The notes: generated by a model not told the origin, from the letters alone. A stretch of 64,000 nucleotides of DNA from Enterococcaceae bacterium OF42-14pH9A (GCA_027692465.1 JAQEYU010000001.1:1249338-1313337); one strand, 5' to 3'. Positions 1-9,234 are shown, counted from the first letter of the stretch. Made by a program: numbers and translations.

Positions 1-1337
1 CGACACCGACACTCGGCGGGGTAATCGGGGGCGTGGTAACCTTGACCGGGATGCGACCGGATGCGCCTTTGACCAACTTGTTTACCGGACAACCGCTGGC
101 AGCGCAGCAAGGTGGGATCCTCGGAGTTATCTTTGCCGTCTGGCTGTTGGCCCAAATCGAAAAACGTCTGCACGATGTCGTTCCGGAAGCGGTAGATATC
201 ATCGTGACCCCGACTTTGTGTTTGTTGGCAGTGGGCTTGGCGGAGATCTTCTTCATCATGCCGTTAGCAGGCTTTATCTCGAATGCACTGGTAGGCTCCA
301 TCAACTGGGTATTGGGCGTCGGCGGTGCGTTTGCCGGTTTCGTCCTGGGGGCAAGTTTCTTACCAATGGTGATGTTTGGTCTTCATCAAATTTTGACACC
401 AATCCATGCCCAAATGATTGAAGCGACCGGATCGACTCAGCTGTTGCCGATCTTGGCGATGGCCGGCGCCGGACAAGTGGGTGCGGCCTTGGCACTGTGG
501 ATCCGTCTGCGGAAAAACAAAGAATTGACGGAAATGATCAAAGGCGCATTGCCGGTCGGAATTTTGGGTATTGGTGAACCGTTGATTTACGGTGTGACAT
601 TGCCTTTGGGACGTCCGTTCATCACTGCTTGTATCGGCGGCGGAATCGGCGGTGCGATCATCGGCGGCCTGGGCAATGTGGGCGCCACTGCTATCGGACC
701 TTCCGGCGTAGCCTTGATTCCGTTAATCGGCGGCGGTCAATGGTGGGGCTACGTATTGGGACTGCTGGGAGCATATGCCGGCGGATTTGCGGCGACCTTT
801 GCCTTCGGTATTCCGAAAGAGTCCCTCAAAGAAGAGACCCGGGCAGAAGCACAAGAAATTGCTCCGGTACCTGCTTCCGGCACAGCCGCTTTTCACAGTG
901 TGGCTAACGGAATCGTCAAACCGGTGACCGAATGCAGCGACCGTGTCTTTGCTGATAAAATGATGGGAGACGGCTACCTGGTGATTCCGGAAGACGGCCG
1001 GATCTACGCACCGGTGAGCGGTGTTGTTTCCACTATTTTCCCTACGAAGCATGCCATTGGAATTACGACAGCGAATGGCTTGGAAGTTCTTTTACACATG
1101 GGGCTCAATACGGTGGAACTGGAAGGGGAGCCTTTTGACCTGCAGGTAGCTGAAGGTGATAAGCTAACACCGGATACGTTGATTGCCAAAGTAGATCTGG
1201 ATCTGATCCGCTCCAAAGGCAAAGCCACTGATATGCTGGTGCTGGTGACCAATATGGAAAATGCCAAACACAGCGGCTTGAACCGCAGCGGTCGCCACGA
1301 TGCCAAACAACCGGTGATGGTGTTTGAGACGGAGTGA
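1..1337 (+). CDS. murP: PTS permease, MurP-type (N-acetylmuramic acid), IIC C-terminal part plus IIA domain; 5' partial
   Basis: The reading frame is open from base 3, so the start lies outside the window. The N-terminal part seen is membrane-spanning EIIC, with the signature [18 protein letters not shown] typical of the glucose/sucrose/MurNAc EIIC superfamily. A linker follows, then a glucose-type EIIA domain over about the last 140 residues; its phospho-acceptor His lies in EVLLHMGL (codon 1095-1097). Family knowledge: such proteins import and phosphorylate amino sugars or beta-glucosides at the membrane. MurNAc or MurNAc-GlcNAc is inferred from the neighbours mupG, anmK and murQ. The missing 5' end (IIB domain expected) prevents a firmer substrate call. 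Confidence 0.8.
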   Translation, partial: TPTLGGVIGGVVTLTGMRPDAPLTNLFTGQPLAAQQGGILGVIFAVWLLAQIEKRLHDVVPEAVDIIVTPTLCLLAVGLAEIFFIMPLAGFISNALVGSINWVLGVGGAFAGFVLGASFLPMVMFGLHQILTPIHAQMIEATGSTQLLPILAMAGAGQVGAALALWIRLRKNKELTEMIKGALPVGILGIGEPLIYGVTLPLGRPFITACIGGGIGGAIIGGLGNVGATAIGPSGVALIPLIGGGQWWGYVLGLLGAYAGGFAATFAFGIPKESLKEETRAEAQEIAPVPASGTAAFHSVANGIVKPVTECSDRVFADKMMGDGYLVIPEDGRIYAPVSGVVSTIFPTKHAIGITTANGLEVLLHMGLNTVELEGEPFDLQVAEGDKLTPDTLIAKVDLDLIRSKGKATDMLVLVTNMENAKHSGLNRSGRHDAKQPVMVFETE

Positions 1338-1350
1338 CAAATAGCTGACA

Positions 1351-1384
1351 AACTGCCCGAGACACTGTCTTCGGGCAGTTTTAT
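1351..1384 (+). terminator. Intrinsic terminator after murP
   Basis: AACTGCCCGA pairs with TCGGGCAGTT across a 10-base loop and is followed by a short T run. It sits only 30 bases before the mupG start, so it may let some transcription through. Confidence 0.75.
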
Positions 1385-1415
1385 TCGTAGAAATTAAGAA
1401 GAGGAAGTGTTTATC

Positions 1416-2459
1416 ATGTTAGGAATCTCAGTTTATTTGCAGGACCTGGATATTCCATACTTGGAGGCAGCGGCTGCAGCCGGTGCGGAGTATGTATTTA
1501 CATCATTGCACATTCCGGAGGAGGATTTTTCGGATATCGACGAGAAACTGCCGCAGCTTTTGACCACCTGTCATTCTCTGGGGCTGACGCTGGTGCCGGA
1601 TGTCTCGCCGGTAACTTTTGAAAAACTCGGGATAAAAAACGGGGACATGGCTGCCCTGAAGAATTTAGGAATCACTGCGGTTCGCTTGGATTATGGCTTT
1701 GAGGAGCCGGGAGAAGTAGCGGCCCTGCAAAAGGACTTTCAGCTTTTTTTGAATGCCAGTGTAGTGACAGAAACATTTTTGACGGCGGCAGCTGAAGCCG
1801 GCACAGACCTTGCGAAAATCAAATTGGCCCATAATTTTTATCCCAAACAAGACACCGGTTTGGGGACAGCGGCTTTTCAGGAGATTAATCAGGGCTTTCT
1901 CAGACGAGGCCTGCAGGTCATGGCATTTGTTCCGGGGGATCGATTGAAACGATTCCCATTGTATCAGGGACTGCCGACATTGGAAAAGCACCGAGGCCTG
2001 CATCCTTACACAGCAGCAGTGGAATTGATGGCAGCATTCGGAGTCCAGGACGTCATGATCGGAGACAGTCTGGCACATAGAAAAACACTGGCGATGATCA
2101 CGCGTTATCAGTCGGAAAAAATCCTGACCCTGCCGGTGCAACTTGCTCACGAGGCAGCGGAGCTCTACGACCAGGTGTTGGACGTCCGCCCTGATATTCC
2201 CGAAAAAATGATCCGCCTGACAACTCCTCGGCAAAAGGAGATACCTGTCGGAAAGACGTTGAATCGCAATCTGGGCACAATCACTATGGAAAACCGGCTG
2301 GCGGGCAGATACAGCGGAGAGATTGCCATCTGCCGCCAAACACTGCCCTTTGCAGCAGAATCAAATTGTATCGGGTTTGTGCACCCGGAATTTCTGCCAC
2401 TGCTGAACTGGATAGACCGGCAAACGAAGATCTGCTTCACACCACTGGCAGACAGCTGA
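1416..2459 (+). CDS. mupG: 6-phospho-N-acetylmuramidase, MupG / DUF871 family (GH170)
   Basis: 347-residue cytosolic protein opening MLGISVYLQDLDIPYLEAAA, the recognisable start of the DUF871 family, now known as MupG in Staphylococcus aureus. MupG hydrolyses MurNAc-6-P-GlcNAc, the disaccharide imported by MurP, to MurNAc-6-P and GlcNAc. Start chosen at ATG 1416 because GAGGAA (1401-1406) is correctly spaced for it; the in-frame GTG at 1407 lies inside that spacing. It directly follows a MurP-type transporter and a MurQ lies about 7 kb downstream, which fits the staphylococcal pathway. The family call is strong; the exact substrate is inferred from the family. Confidence 0.88.
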   Translation: MLGISVYLQDLDIPYLEAAAAAGAEYVFTSLHIPEEDFSDIDEKLPQLLTTCHSLGLTLVPDVSPVTFEKLGIKNGDMAALKNLGITAVRLDYGFEEPGEVAALQKDFQLFLNASVVTETFLTAAAEAGTDLAKIKLAHNFYPKQDTGLGTAAFQEINQGFLRRGLQVMAFVPGDRLKRFPLYQGLPTLEKHRGLHPYTAAVELMAAFGVQDVMIGDSLAHRKTLAMITRYQSEKILTLPVQLAHEAAELYDQVLDVRPDIPEKMIRLTTPRQKEIPVGKTLNRNLGTITMENRLAGRYSGEIAICRQTLPFAAESNCIGFVHPEFLPLLNWIDRQTKICFTPLADS

Positions 2460-2502
2460 AAATAGATTGCAAGTGACAATTCGATATTACAAAAATGAAA
2501 AA

Positions 2503-2552
2503 CGCAGCCGGCCCTCTATCAGAAATTTGACAGGGACGGCTGCGCTTTTTTT
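2503..2552. terminator. Bidirectional intrinsic terminator between mupG and the GH1 gene
   Basis: GCAGCCGGCCCT pairs with AGGGACGGCTGC (one mismatch). A T run follows on the plus strand and an A-rich tract precedes it, giving T-rich sequence on the minus strand. It therefore serves two convergent genes. Confidence 0.85.
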
Positions 2553-2592
2553 TTGAGGGTTGCGTTTTGGATACTATTCCTATCAAAAATTG

Positions 2593-4017
2593 TCAACGAG
2601 TCTGATGGAGGAAATCACGGTACCAATAGAAACTGTCTTTTTTATGACGGGTGTAGGGACCGTTCCCGGTATTGTCGGCATCCACGTAAACAACACCATA
2701 TCGCTTTTCCATTTCGCAGCTGCCGGCGGAAACAATATCGATGATACCCCAAGCCATATATGCTCGGATATCGACCCCGTCTGACGCAGCTTGCTTGATA
2801 GCTTCGAAATGTCTGCTGAAATAGTCAATTCGATATTCATCATGGATCTGCCCTTCAGCAGTCAATTGATCGTGGGCACCGAAGCCATTTTCCGAAATAA
2901 TTACTGGTTTATCATAACGATCGTAAACTTTATGAAGGGTAGTTTGTAATCCCGTTGGATCAATCTGCCAACCCCAATCGCTGGCTTTCAAGTAAGGATT
3001 TTTATGTGTAGCTACCAAGTTCCCGGCACGCTGCTGGCCTGCTTCTTCCGTAGCTGTAATACTGGAAGAGTAATAGGAAAAAGAAACAAAATCGCAGGTG
3101 TATTCCGCCAGCAATTCCAGATCCTCTGCTGTTTCCCCAAAGTCGACATGGTGTTCAATAAAAAATCGTTTCATGTAATACGGATAGTGGCCTTTTGACA
3201 AGACATCCATGCAAAACCACTGATTGATCTGTTCATCCAAAACCAGCTTCAGATTGTCTTCCGGTTTGGGTGTCAGCGGATAATAACAGAAGCAGGCAAT
3301 CATACTGCCAAAACTACCTTTGACCTCTAACTGCCTTCCCAGTTGAATGGTTTTTGCGCTGGCGACAAACTGATGATGCAGAGAACGGAAAATTTGATTG
3401 TAGTCGTAACTGCCATCCTCATTTCGCAGAACTCCCAGACCGTTGAAGGGACTGAAGTAACCGGCATTGATCTCGTTGAAGGGCAGCCAATAATCGACCA
3501 GATCACCCCAATGCTCTAATATAGTACGGGCAAAACGTAAGTAATGGTCGATGGTCTCACGGTTTGTCCAGCCGCCATGATTCAAAACCAGTTCCAGCGG
3601 CAAAGCATAGTGATTCATGGTGACGAAAATTTTGATTCCTGCCTGCTGCAGGCGTCTGAGGATGTGATCGTAATACGCGATACCATCAGGGTCAGGCAGT
3701 TCTTCGGTTCCATTTGGAAAAAGCCGACTCCAGCTGATGGATAAGCGGTAGATATGCAGCCCCAATTCTTCCAATAAGTCTAAATCTTCATCCATGTGTT
3801 CAAATCCTTTTGAACCGTGACGAAACGGATAATTACCAACTGCGTCCGGTGACAGCGCAGATAAAACATCTTCTTTTGTCAGAAGGCGGGTTGCTGTTGT
3901 TGCAACACTGGTCCGAGGCAGATAGGGGCGGACATCTTGGGTATCCATTCCCTTTCCGGTCCCCCAGCCTTCATATTGACTGGCTGAAGTTGCGCCTCCC
4001 CATAAAATTTCCTGCAT
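2593..4017 (-). CDS. GH1 6-phospho-beta-glucosidase-type glycosidase
   Basis: 474-residue GH1 enzyme. The acid/base Glu182 is in LPFNEIN and the nucleophile Glu376 in IISENGFG. Near the C-terminus a SCEMEKRYGVVYVD segment supplies the Ser, Lys and Tyr that bind the 6-phosphate in phospho-glycosidases, so a PTS-imported phosphorylated disaccharide is the expected substrate. The usual HFD/HWD substrate segment reads MNHYALP here, a small departure from BglA. It is convergent with mupG and divergent from an EIIC gene at 4491, which may import its substrate. Ribosome site AGAGG precedes the ATG. Fold and class are firm; the sugar is unknown. Confidence 0.88.
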   Translation of the reverse strand: MQEILWGGATSASQYEGWGTGKGMDTQDVRPYLPRTSVATTATRLLTKEDVLSALSPDAVGNYPFRHGSKGFEHMDEDLDLLEELGLHIYRLSISWSRLFPNGTEELPDPDGIAYYDHILRRLQQAGIKIFVTMNHYALPLELVLNHGGWTNRETIDHYLRFARTILEHWGDLVDYWLPFNEINAGYFSPFNGLGVLRNEDGSYDYNQIFRSLHHQFVASAKTIQLGRQLEVKGSFGSMIACFCYYPLTPKPEDNLKLVLDEQINQWFCMDVLSKGHYPYYMKRFFIEHHVDFGETAEDLELLAEYTCDFVSFSYYSSSITATEEAGQQRAGNLVATHKNPYLKASDWGWQIDPTGLQTTLHKVYDRYDKPVIISENGFGAHDQLTAEGQIHDEYRIDYFSRHFEAIKQAASDGVDIRAYMAWGIIDIVSAGSCEMEKRYGVVYVDADNTGNGPYTRHKKDSFYWYRDFLHQTR

Positions 4018-4068
4018 AAAGATTGACCTCTTTTCTCTTATTTATTTCGTTTTCGAGGATTTACCCAA

Positions 4069-4223
4069 GGCGTGTCTGAAAACTCCAATGGCAGATATTT
4101 TGGTTCTTTTCACCGAAAGCTGCGCCGTAAATGCTCGCTCATGCACCACATACGCTGCGCGTTACTCCTTGATTTCGGCAGACCCGCAAAAATCTGGATC
4201 CCCCGGCGTTTTCAGATACGCCC
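4069..4223 (+). repeat. Interspersed repeat copy A (155 bp, inverted ends)
   Basis: Begins GGCGTGTCTGAAAACTCC and ends GGCGTTTTCAGATACGCC; the two ends are inverted copies of each other. Inside, 4171-4196 is 26 bases long and matches 58858-58883 at all but two positions. Related copies lie at 51470-51610, 58769-58912 and 61083-61246. It resembles a small non-autonomous mobile repeat (MITE- or RUP-like). No coding capacity is credible. Confidence 0.8.
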
Positions 4224-4357
4224 TCATCTGAGAATAACCGCAATGCTTCCGCAAGAATTTTAAACGAGTAAAGTTCGTCAGATCAACCGAGTATCCCCTT
4301 TCATTCAGCTTTATTATAAGGGTTCAGAAATAAAAAATCAATTTTATATTTTTTCTA

Positions 4358-4386
4358 TTGAAATTTTGTTTCATCAAAGCTATAAT
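4358..4386 (+). promoter_or_regulatory. SigA-type promoter for the EIIC operon
   Basis: TTGAAA (4358-4363), 17-base spacer, perfect TATAAT (4381-4386). A TGAAAGCGAACCCA sequence at 4398-4411 just downstream matches the first half of a catabolite-responsive element, but its second half is poor, so CcpA control is only a possibility. Confidence 0.8.
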
Positions 4387-4490
4387 AGCACTGTAAATGA
4401 AAGCGAACCCAAAAAGGGGCGCCTTCGTACAAATCAAACCGGTCAAATTTGTTATCGATAGGGCCGGTCCAACCAAGAGGAGGAAGAAAC

Positions 4491-5786
4491 ATGATTAAAA
4501 AGATAACGGATTTCGTGGAGCTGCATCTTGCAGGGCCTATGGAAAAACTTGGGAGACAACGTCACTTACGAGCGATCCGAGATGGGATCGTTGCTACTTT
4601 GCCATTGATTATTGTCAGTTCATTCTTTATGATCGTTGCATTCCCGCCAATCCCACAAGACTGGGGTTTGTATAAGTTTTTGTCGGCCAATGCTACGACA
4701 ATCTTGTTGCCTTATCGCATGACCATGTACATCATGAGTCTGTATGCGGCCTTTGGTATCGGTCACAGCTTGGCCCGCTCTTATAAACTGGATGCACTTT
4801 CTGGTGGGATCTTAGCTACGATTGCCTTTTTGCTGACGTTTACTCCCGTAAATATCCCAGCAGAAGCAGCGGATGCCGCAGGTGTTTCAGGATTTGTTCT
4901 GCCGATGACTTACCTTGGCGGGGGTGGGATGTTTGTTTGTATCATTACTGCGATTTTAGCGGTAGAAATTTTCCGTTTAACAGACAAATCCAAGTTTAAA
5001 ATCACAATGCCGGAACAGGTTCCACCGTCAGTTGCCCGTTCCTTTGAAGCACTGACACCAACAATCGTCGTAATCTTAGGCATGGCGACCATCACTTATT
5101 TCTTGAAATTTGACTGGCATACTTTTATTGCCAAACTGATTTCTCCAGTAGTTACTGCTGCTGATTCACTGCCTTCTGTCTTGTTGCTGGTATTCTTGAT
5201 TACCTTCTTCTGGAGCTTCGGGATCCACGGTGTGTCCATTATCGGCTCGATTGCTCGTCCCTTGTGGTTGCAGTTATTAGAAGGCAACACTACCGCTTTG
5301 GCAGATGGCAAGGCATTACCAAACATTGCCGCTGAACCTTTCTTCCAATGGTTTATCTGGGTTGGAGGATCAGGTTGTACGATTGGTTTAGCAATTTTAC
5401 TGGCGTTTTACTGTAAATCACAATATGCTTCTAAGCTGGGCAAGACTGCATTGGTTCCGTCAATCTTTAATATCAATGAACCTATCATCTTCGGTACACC
5501 GATTGTATTGAATCCGGTTTTGATTATTCCATTTATTGTGGCACCAATGATTTCAGCAACGATTGCTTGGTTCTGTACGCAAGCGGGCTTAGTCAATAAA
5601 GTAACGGTAACTGCACCTTGGACATTGCCTGGGCCGATTGGTGCATACCTGGCTTGTGGGGGTGACTGGCGAGCAGCTGTTCTGAATGTATTGCTGATCA
5701 TCTTATCAGTCATCATTTACTTCCCATTTGTGGTAATGTATGACAAAGAGCAATTAGAAAAAGAAAAAGGCGAGATCCCGGCTTAA
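4491..5786 (+). CDS. PTS EIIC component, lactose/cellobiose family, without linked EIIA or EIIB
   Basis: 431-residue polytopic membrane protein with about ten hydrophobic segments and the family-typical stretches LIIVSSFFMIVAFPPIP, FGIHGVSIIGSIARP and FNINEPIIFGTPIVLNP. The family imports and phosphorylates beta-linked disaccharides with separate EIIA and EIIB proteins, neither of which is nearby. Start at ATG 4491 is set by AGGAGGAAG at 4478-4486; upstream in-frame codons lack a site. It heads an operon with a small membrane protein, an amino-sugar kinase and anmK, so a cell-wall-derived disaccharide is a reasonable but unproven substrate. The divergent GH1 phospho-glycosidase may act on its product. 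Confidence 0.85.
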   Translation: MIKKITDFVELHLAGPMEKLGRQRHLRAIRDGIVATLPLIIVSSFFMIVAFPPIPQDWGLYKFLSANATTILLPYRMTMYIMSLYAAFGIGHSLARSYKLDALSGGILATIAFLLTFTPVNIPAEAADAAGVSGFVLPMTYLGGGGMFVCIITAILAVEIFRLTDKSKFKITMPEQVPPSVARSFEALTPTIVVILGMATITYFLKFDWHTFIAKLISPVVTAADSLPSVLLLVFLITFFWSFGIHGVSIIGSIARPLWLQLLEGNTTALADGKALPNIAAEPFFQWFIWVGGSGCTIGLAILLAFYCKSQYASKLGKTALVPSIFNINEPIIFGTPIVLNPVLIIPFIVAPMISATIAWFCTQAGLVNKVTVTAPWTLPGPIGAYLACGGDWRAAVLNVLLIILSVIIYFPFVVMYDKEQLEKEKGEIPA

Positions 5787-5802
5787 AAGGTGATCCGTAG
5801 CA

Positions 5803-5840
5803 GCCGGAGACAGCGAGTGCTGTTTTCCGGCTTTTTTTTA
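5803..5840 (+). terminator. Hairpin terminator after the EIIC gene, probably leaky
   Basis: AGCCGGA-GACAGC pairs with GCTGTT-TTCCGGCT around a GAGT loop and is followed by eight T residues. The next gene starts 17 bases further on with its own ribosome site and no visible promoter, so partial read-through is likely. Confidence 0.75.
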
Positions 5841-5856
5841 AAGAAAGAGGTATGTC

Positions 5857-6156
5857 ATGGAACTATTGCTGAAATTCGCATTCGTATTTGCCGGTCTGGC
5901 AGTCATCTTGGCCGCCTATTTTGCTGTAGATAAATTCGCTAAAACCGTATTTGCTCGCTGGCATTGGCGGTGGGCACTGGTGGCGCTGTTGGTAATTTTT
6001 ATTTCTTATGCAATCCCGGGGACGCCTTTTTGGGCACTTTGGCTTAGCTATGGACTGTGCCTGTTTTTTGGGGTGGTCTTTTTTGAACAAAATCGCCGTA
6101 AAAAGCAGCAGCGGGAACAAAGAACGACGCAGTCCACTAATGGAGGTTCCAAATGA
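5857..6156 (+). CDS. Small membrane protein of unknown function
   Basis: 99 residues, not recognised. Hydrophobic segments run at about residues 3-24, 39-54 and 61-77, followed by a very basic, Gln-rich cytoplasmic tail (NRRKKQQREQR). An AAAGAGG ribosome site precedes the ATG, and the stop overlaps the next start by four bases (ATGA), so it is translationally coupled to the kinase gene. Its position between an orphan EIIC and two sugar kinases suggests an accessory role in transport, but nothing in the sequence shows that. Confidence 0.7.
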   Translation: MELLLKFAFVFAGLAVILAAYFAVDKFAKTVFARWHWRWALVALLVIFISYAIPGTPFWALWLSYGLCLFFGVVFFEQNRRKKQQREQRTTQSTNGGSK

Positions 6157-7043
6157 CGGCTTTTATTTTAAGTGGCGATTGCGGCGGGACCAAGTCTACT
6201 TTTGTTACTTTGGATGAGGAGACAGGTAGCCTTAGAAAAACGGTGACACTGGGACCAGCTAATGTAATTGCTGATCCTGTTGGGAGCATCGAAGTTATCA
6301 AGTCAGGGGTATTGAGGTTGCTGGCAGAAGAAAACCAGCCTTGTGCCGGTATCGTCCTGGGGATTGCCGGTCTGGCAACTGCGGGGATTCAAGAGGCACT
6401 AAGCCGAGAATTAGCGGTAGTTGATGGGCCGATTTACTTGATTGATGATGCCTTGTTAGCCTTGTATGGCAAACTGGCGGGAAAAGACGGTGTTCTCTTG
6501 ATCGCAGGAACTGGTTCGATTGCCTACGCCCGCTATCAAGGAAGTTTTACTCGGGCAGGCGGCTTTGGACATCTTTTAGGGGATGAAGGCAGTGGTTATT
6601 GGATTGGAAAGCAGGTTTTTTTACAGGCTTGCAAAGCCGCCGATCAGCCGCAAAAATTCTTTGGGTTGGCAAATGAGCTGATGGTAAAAGAAAATAGCAC
6701 AGATCCTTATGAGGTGATTCGTAAGTTTTATACCTTGAGTAAAGCAGAGATAGCTGCCTACGCTCCTCTTGCAGCAAATTCAACTACTGTAGAGGCAGAG
6801 GAGATTTTGCACCAAGCAGCAGCATACTTGGCGCAGCTGGTTTTAAATTTGCAAGAAAAGGCCGCCCTTCCAGAGGGATTACCACTGGTGCTTTCAGGCT
6901 CAGTATTAACAAAGAATCCGCTTGTAAGACAACGATTGTCAGAATTACTGGGTACGACTTTTAATATGTTGCCAGTCAAAGAAGAGGGTATCTTGCAAGG
7001 GGCATTTCATTATTTCAACGAACAGAAGCTGAAAAAAAACTAA
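6153..7043 (+). CDS. BadF/BadG-type amino-sugar kinase (MurK / NagK-like)
   Basis: 296-residue ASKHA-fold kinase. The phosphate-1 loop is GDCGGTKST (residues 8-16), the adenosine region is LLIAGTGSIAYA, and GGFGHLLGDEGSGYWIG is the family hallmark. The family includes the Clostridium MurK, which phosphorylates MurNAc and GlcNAc at O6, and eukaryotic GlcNAc kinase. Placement between an EIIC and anmK supports amino-sugar phosphorylation in the cytosol, for example of the GlcNAc that MupG releases. Substrate preference cannot be read from the sequence. Start overlaps the previous stop. Confidence 0.82.
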   Translation: MTAFILSGDCGGTKSTFVTLDEETGSLRKTVTLGPANVIADPVGSIEVIKSGVLRLLAEENQPCAGIVLGIAGLATAGIQEALSRELAVVDGPIYLIDDALLALYGKLAGKDGVLLIAGTGSIAYARYQGSFTRAGGFGHLLGDEGSGYWIGKQVFLQACKAADQPQKFFGLANELMVKENSTDPYEVIRKFYTLSKAEIAAYAPLAANSTTVEAEEILHQAAAYLAQLVLNLQEKAALPEGLPLVLSGSVLTKNPLVRQRLSELLGTTFNMLPVKEEGILQGAFHYFNEQKLKKN

Positions 7044-7109
7044 TTCTGGCAAAAAGAATTCAGAATAGTTCTTGTATAAAAGTCGACAAAATGGAAAGGA
7101 AGTCGCAGG

Positions 7110-8243
7110 ATGGTATTGGCAGTAGGAATCATGAGTGGAACATCGCTAGACGGAATTGATACCGCGTTGGTAGAGATTGACGGCGTTTTGGAAAATATGA
7201 CGGTAGCGTTGGTGGATTTTGCTACCATGGCTTATCCAGAGGGACTGTTACAAGAGATAAGACATGGCTTGGAGTCGCGGCAGTTGTCCATGCAGCAGGT
7301 TTCAAATCTGAATTTCCGCTTGGCTGAGGCCTATAGGGAAGCTGTTTGCCAACTCTGTCAGAAAAACGGATTAGTACCTGCTGACTTAGCTTATGTTGCT
7401 TCTCATGGACAAACGATGTTTCATCAACCAGTGACAGAAGGCGTGTATGGGCCCTCGACACTGCAGCTGGGGGATGCAGCGATATTGGCACAGGGGTTAG
7501 GTTGCCGGGTTGTCTCAAATTTTCGTGAAGCGGATTTGGCTGTTGGAGGACAAGGGGCACCTATCGTTCCCTTTGCCGACTTTTATTGTTACCGATCTGC
7601 GGATAAAGACCGTATCTTGCAAAATATCGGTGGTATCGGCAATTTGACTTGGATCAAAAAAGACGGGAAGCTGTCGGAATTAGTCGCTTTTGATACTGGT
7701 CCCGGCAATATGGTCATTAACGAGCTGACTCGTCATTTTTACAATGAAGCTTACGATCACAATGGCACCCATGCAGCTCGTGGTCAGGTGAAAGCATCGT
7801 TGGTAGAGGAGTGGTTGAAACTGCCCTATTTTAGCTTACCCTATCCTAAAACTACAGGTCGGGAGCTTTTCGGAAAGCTGTTTGTGGATCAAATTCTACA
7901 AGAAACAGTTGATATGTCTCCAGAGGATTTGATTGCGTCTGCTACGATGCTGACAGCACAATCAATCACGAAAGCTGCTGCTCAGTTAACACAAAATCCC
8001 TGTGAACTAATCGTGGCTGGCGGAGGTGCCTACAATCCAGTTATGATGGAGATGATCCGGCAAACAGCTTCGGAAAATATGACTGTGCTGACCCAAGAAG
8101 AGCTAGGATTTTCATCAGATGCCAAAGAAGCTGTGGCAATGGTCATCTTGGCCCAACATACCCTGCACCGATTGCCAAACAATGTTCCTAGTGCTACCGG
8201 TGCCACCAGAGAAGTAATTCTGGGACGCATCACAGAAGTTTAG
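7110..8243 (+). CDS. anmK: Anhydro-N-acetylmuramic acid kinase AnmK
   Basis: 377 residues, normal for the family. The ATP-binding opening GIMSGTSLDGIDTALVEI (from residue 6), the segment VASHGQTMFHQP, the GQGAPIVPFADF motif and NIGGIGNLTWI are all characteristic of AnmK. The enzyme opens the 1,6-anhydro ring of anhydroMurNAc and phosphorylates it, giving MurNAc-6-P for MurQ. A GGAAAGGAAG site (7093-7102) fixes the ATG. Its presence implies that anhydro-muropeptides, products of lytic transglycosylases, reach the cytosol, which is not expected for many cocci. Confidence 0.92.
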   Translation: MVLAVGIMSGTSLDGIDTALVEIDGVLENMTVALVDFATMAYPEGLLQEIRHGLESRQLSMQQVSNLNFRLAEAYREAVCQLCQKNGLVPADLAYVASHGQTMFHQPVTEGVYGPSTLQLGDAAILAQGLGCRVVSNFREADLAVGGQGAPIVPFADFYCYRSADKDRILQNIGGIGNLTWIKKDGKLSELVAFDTGPGNMVINELTRHFYNEAYDHNGTHAARGQVKASLVEEWLKLPYFSLPYPKTTGRELFGKLFVDQILQETVDMSPEDLIASATMLTAQSITKAAAQLTQNPCELIVAGGGAYNPVMMEMIRQTASENMTVLTQEELGFSSDAKEAVAMVILAQHTLHRLPNNVPSATGATREVILGRITEV

Positions 8244-8266
8244 CGACAGGGAGCGGCTGTACGAAA

Positions 8267-8347
8267 AAATACCAAACGCCGACTACCCACCCAGTATTCT
8301 CAGCTGAAAGAAGCAGAGAATGAGTAGCAAGTTTTCGTTTGGTATTT
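8267..8347 (+). terminator. Long nested hairpin after anmK
   Basis: AAATACCAAACG (8267-8278) pairs perfectly with CGTTTGGTATTT (8336-8347). Inside it ATTCTC (8296-8301) pairs with GAGAAT (8316-8321), and a CTAC/GTAG pair lies between. There is little T tract, so it may act as an RNA processing or stability element, or an inverted-repeat element, rather than a plain terminator. Confidence 0.55.
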
Positions 8348-8388
8348 AGTAGTGCAGGATGGAAGCAGCCAACAAAATTTTTAAGTAA

Positions 8389-9009
8389 TTAGAATGTCTG
8401 AGCCAATTCACGAGCATTGGCAGAAGCAGCAGACAGGATCATTTCCGCTTGTTCGGGATGATGATCGATGCCTTCGATGAACAGTTGATCCACTTCTTCA
8501 ATGCCGACAAACTGCAACACTTGTTTGACATACTGAGAAGAAAAGTCTTTGCCGTTGAAGGTGCCACCGTTGGATTGGATGTGGAGGGCTTTTTTGCCCA
8601 ATGCCATTCCTACAGAGCCATTTTCGGTGTAACGGAAGGTTTTTCCTGCTACACAGATGGTATCAAACCATGATTTCAGTCGGCTAGGGATATTCAAATT
8701 CCAGAGCGCATTGGTGATTACGACTTTATCGGCAGCTAAAAATTGTTGTGTCGCCTGATCAAAAGCAGCCAATTTTTCTTTTTGACTTTCTGACAAGGAA
8801 TGAAAATCATCACCTTGACGTAGTTGCTGCCAAGCCAGCAAAATTTCACCGTCGATTTCAGGAACAGTCTTTTCGTAAAGATCGACGTAAGTTATCGTAT
8901 CTTGGGGATTTGTCCGTTGATAATCTTCTAAGAATTCTTCAAAAATACGAACAGAACGGGAAGATTCACCGGTCATGGGATGGGCTTTGATTGCTAAGAG
9001 TTGGCTCAT
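8389..9009 (-). CDS. azoR: FMN-dependent NADH:quinone oxidoreductase / azoreductase (AzoR family)
   Basis: 206-residue flavodoxin-fold protein. The segment NALWNLNIPSRLKSWFDTICVAGKTFRYTENG corresponds to the conserved AzoR flavin-contact region (normally PMWNFxIPxxLKxyiD...AGxTFxYT), and HIQSNGGTFNG to the second flavin loop. AzoR enzymes reduce quinones and azo compounds in the cytosol with NADH. AAGGAGA precedes the ATG. It lies on the opposite strand inside the sugar locus and has no clear pathway link to it. Family assignment is good; the physiological substrate is unknown. Confidence 0.85.
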   Translation of the reverse strand: MSQLLAIKAHPMTGESSRSVRIFEEFLEDYQRTNPQDTITYVDLYEKTVPEIDGEILLAWQQLRQGDDFHSLSESQKEKLAAFDQATQQFLAADKVVITNALWNLNIPSRLKSWFDTICVAGKTFRYTENGSVGMALGKKALHIQSNGGTFNGKDFSSQYVKQVLQFVGIEEVDQLFIEGIDHHPEQAEMILSAASANARELAQTF

Positions 9010-9152
9010 GTTCAGTCTCCTTTATGATTACATATGAATCTGGCAACCATCCTAAAATAACTACTTAAATATGACAAGATTTGTGCTTGTCTACTTTTTC
9101 ACTTGTTAATGAAATATAAATTCATAAAATAGATTAATAAAAAGAAATTTCG

Positions 9153-9181
9153 TTGCAAAATAATTGTTTTTTTTGTATCAT
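9153..9181 (+). promoter_or_regulatory. Promoter for murQ
   Basis: TTGCAA (9153-9158), 17-base spacer, TATCAT (9176-9181), 54 bases before the murQ ATG. The surroundings are very AT-rich and could also hold an operator for the nearby RpiR-family regulator, but I could not define a convincing palindrome. Confidence 0.6.
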
Positions 9182-9234
9182 AAATAAGAAGCTGCTAAAA
9201 ATCAGAAACCGTGATGAATGACAGGAGGTCCACG

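Noticed and set aside
4398-4411. Catabolite-responsive element
   Set aside because: The first half fits TGAAAGCG but the second half has several mismatches; listed only as a remark.
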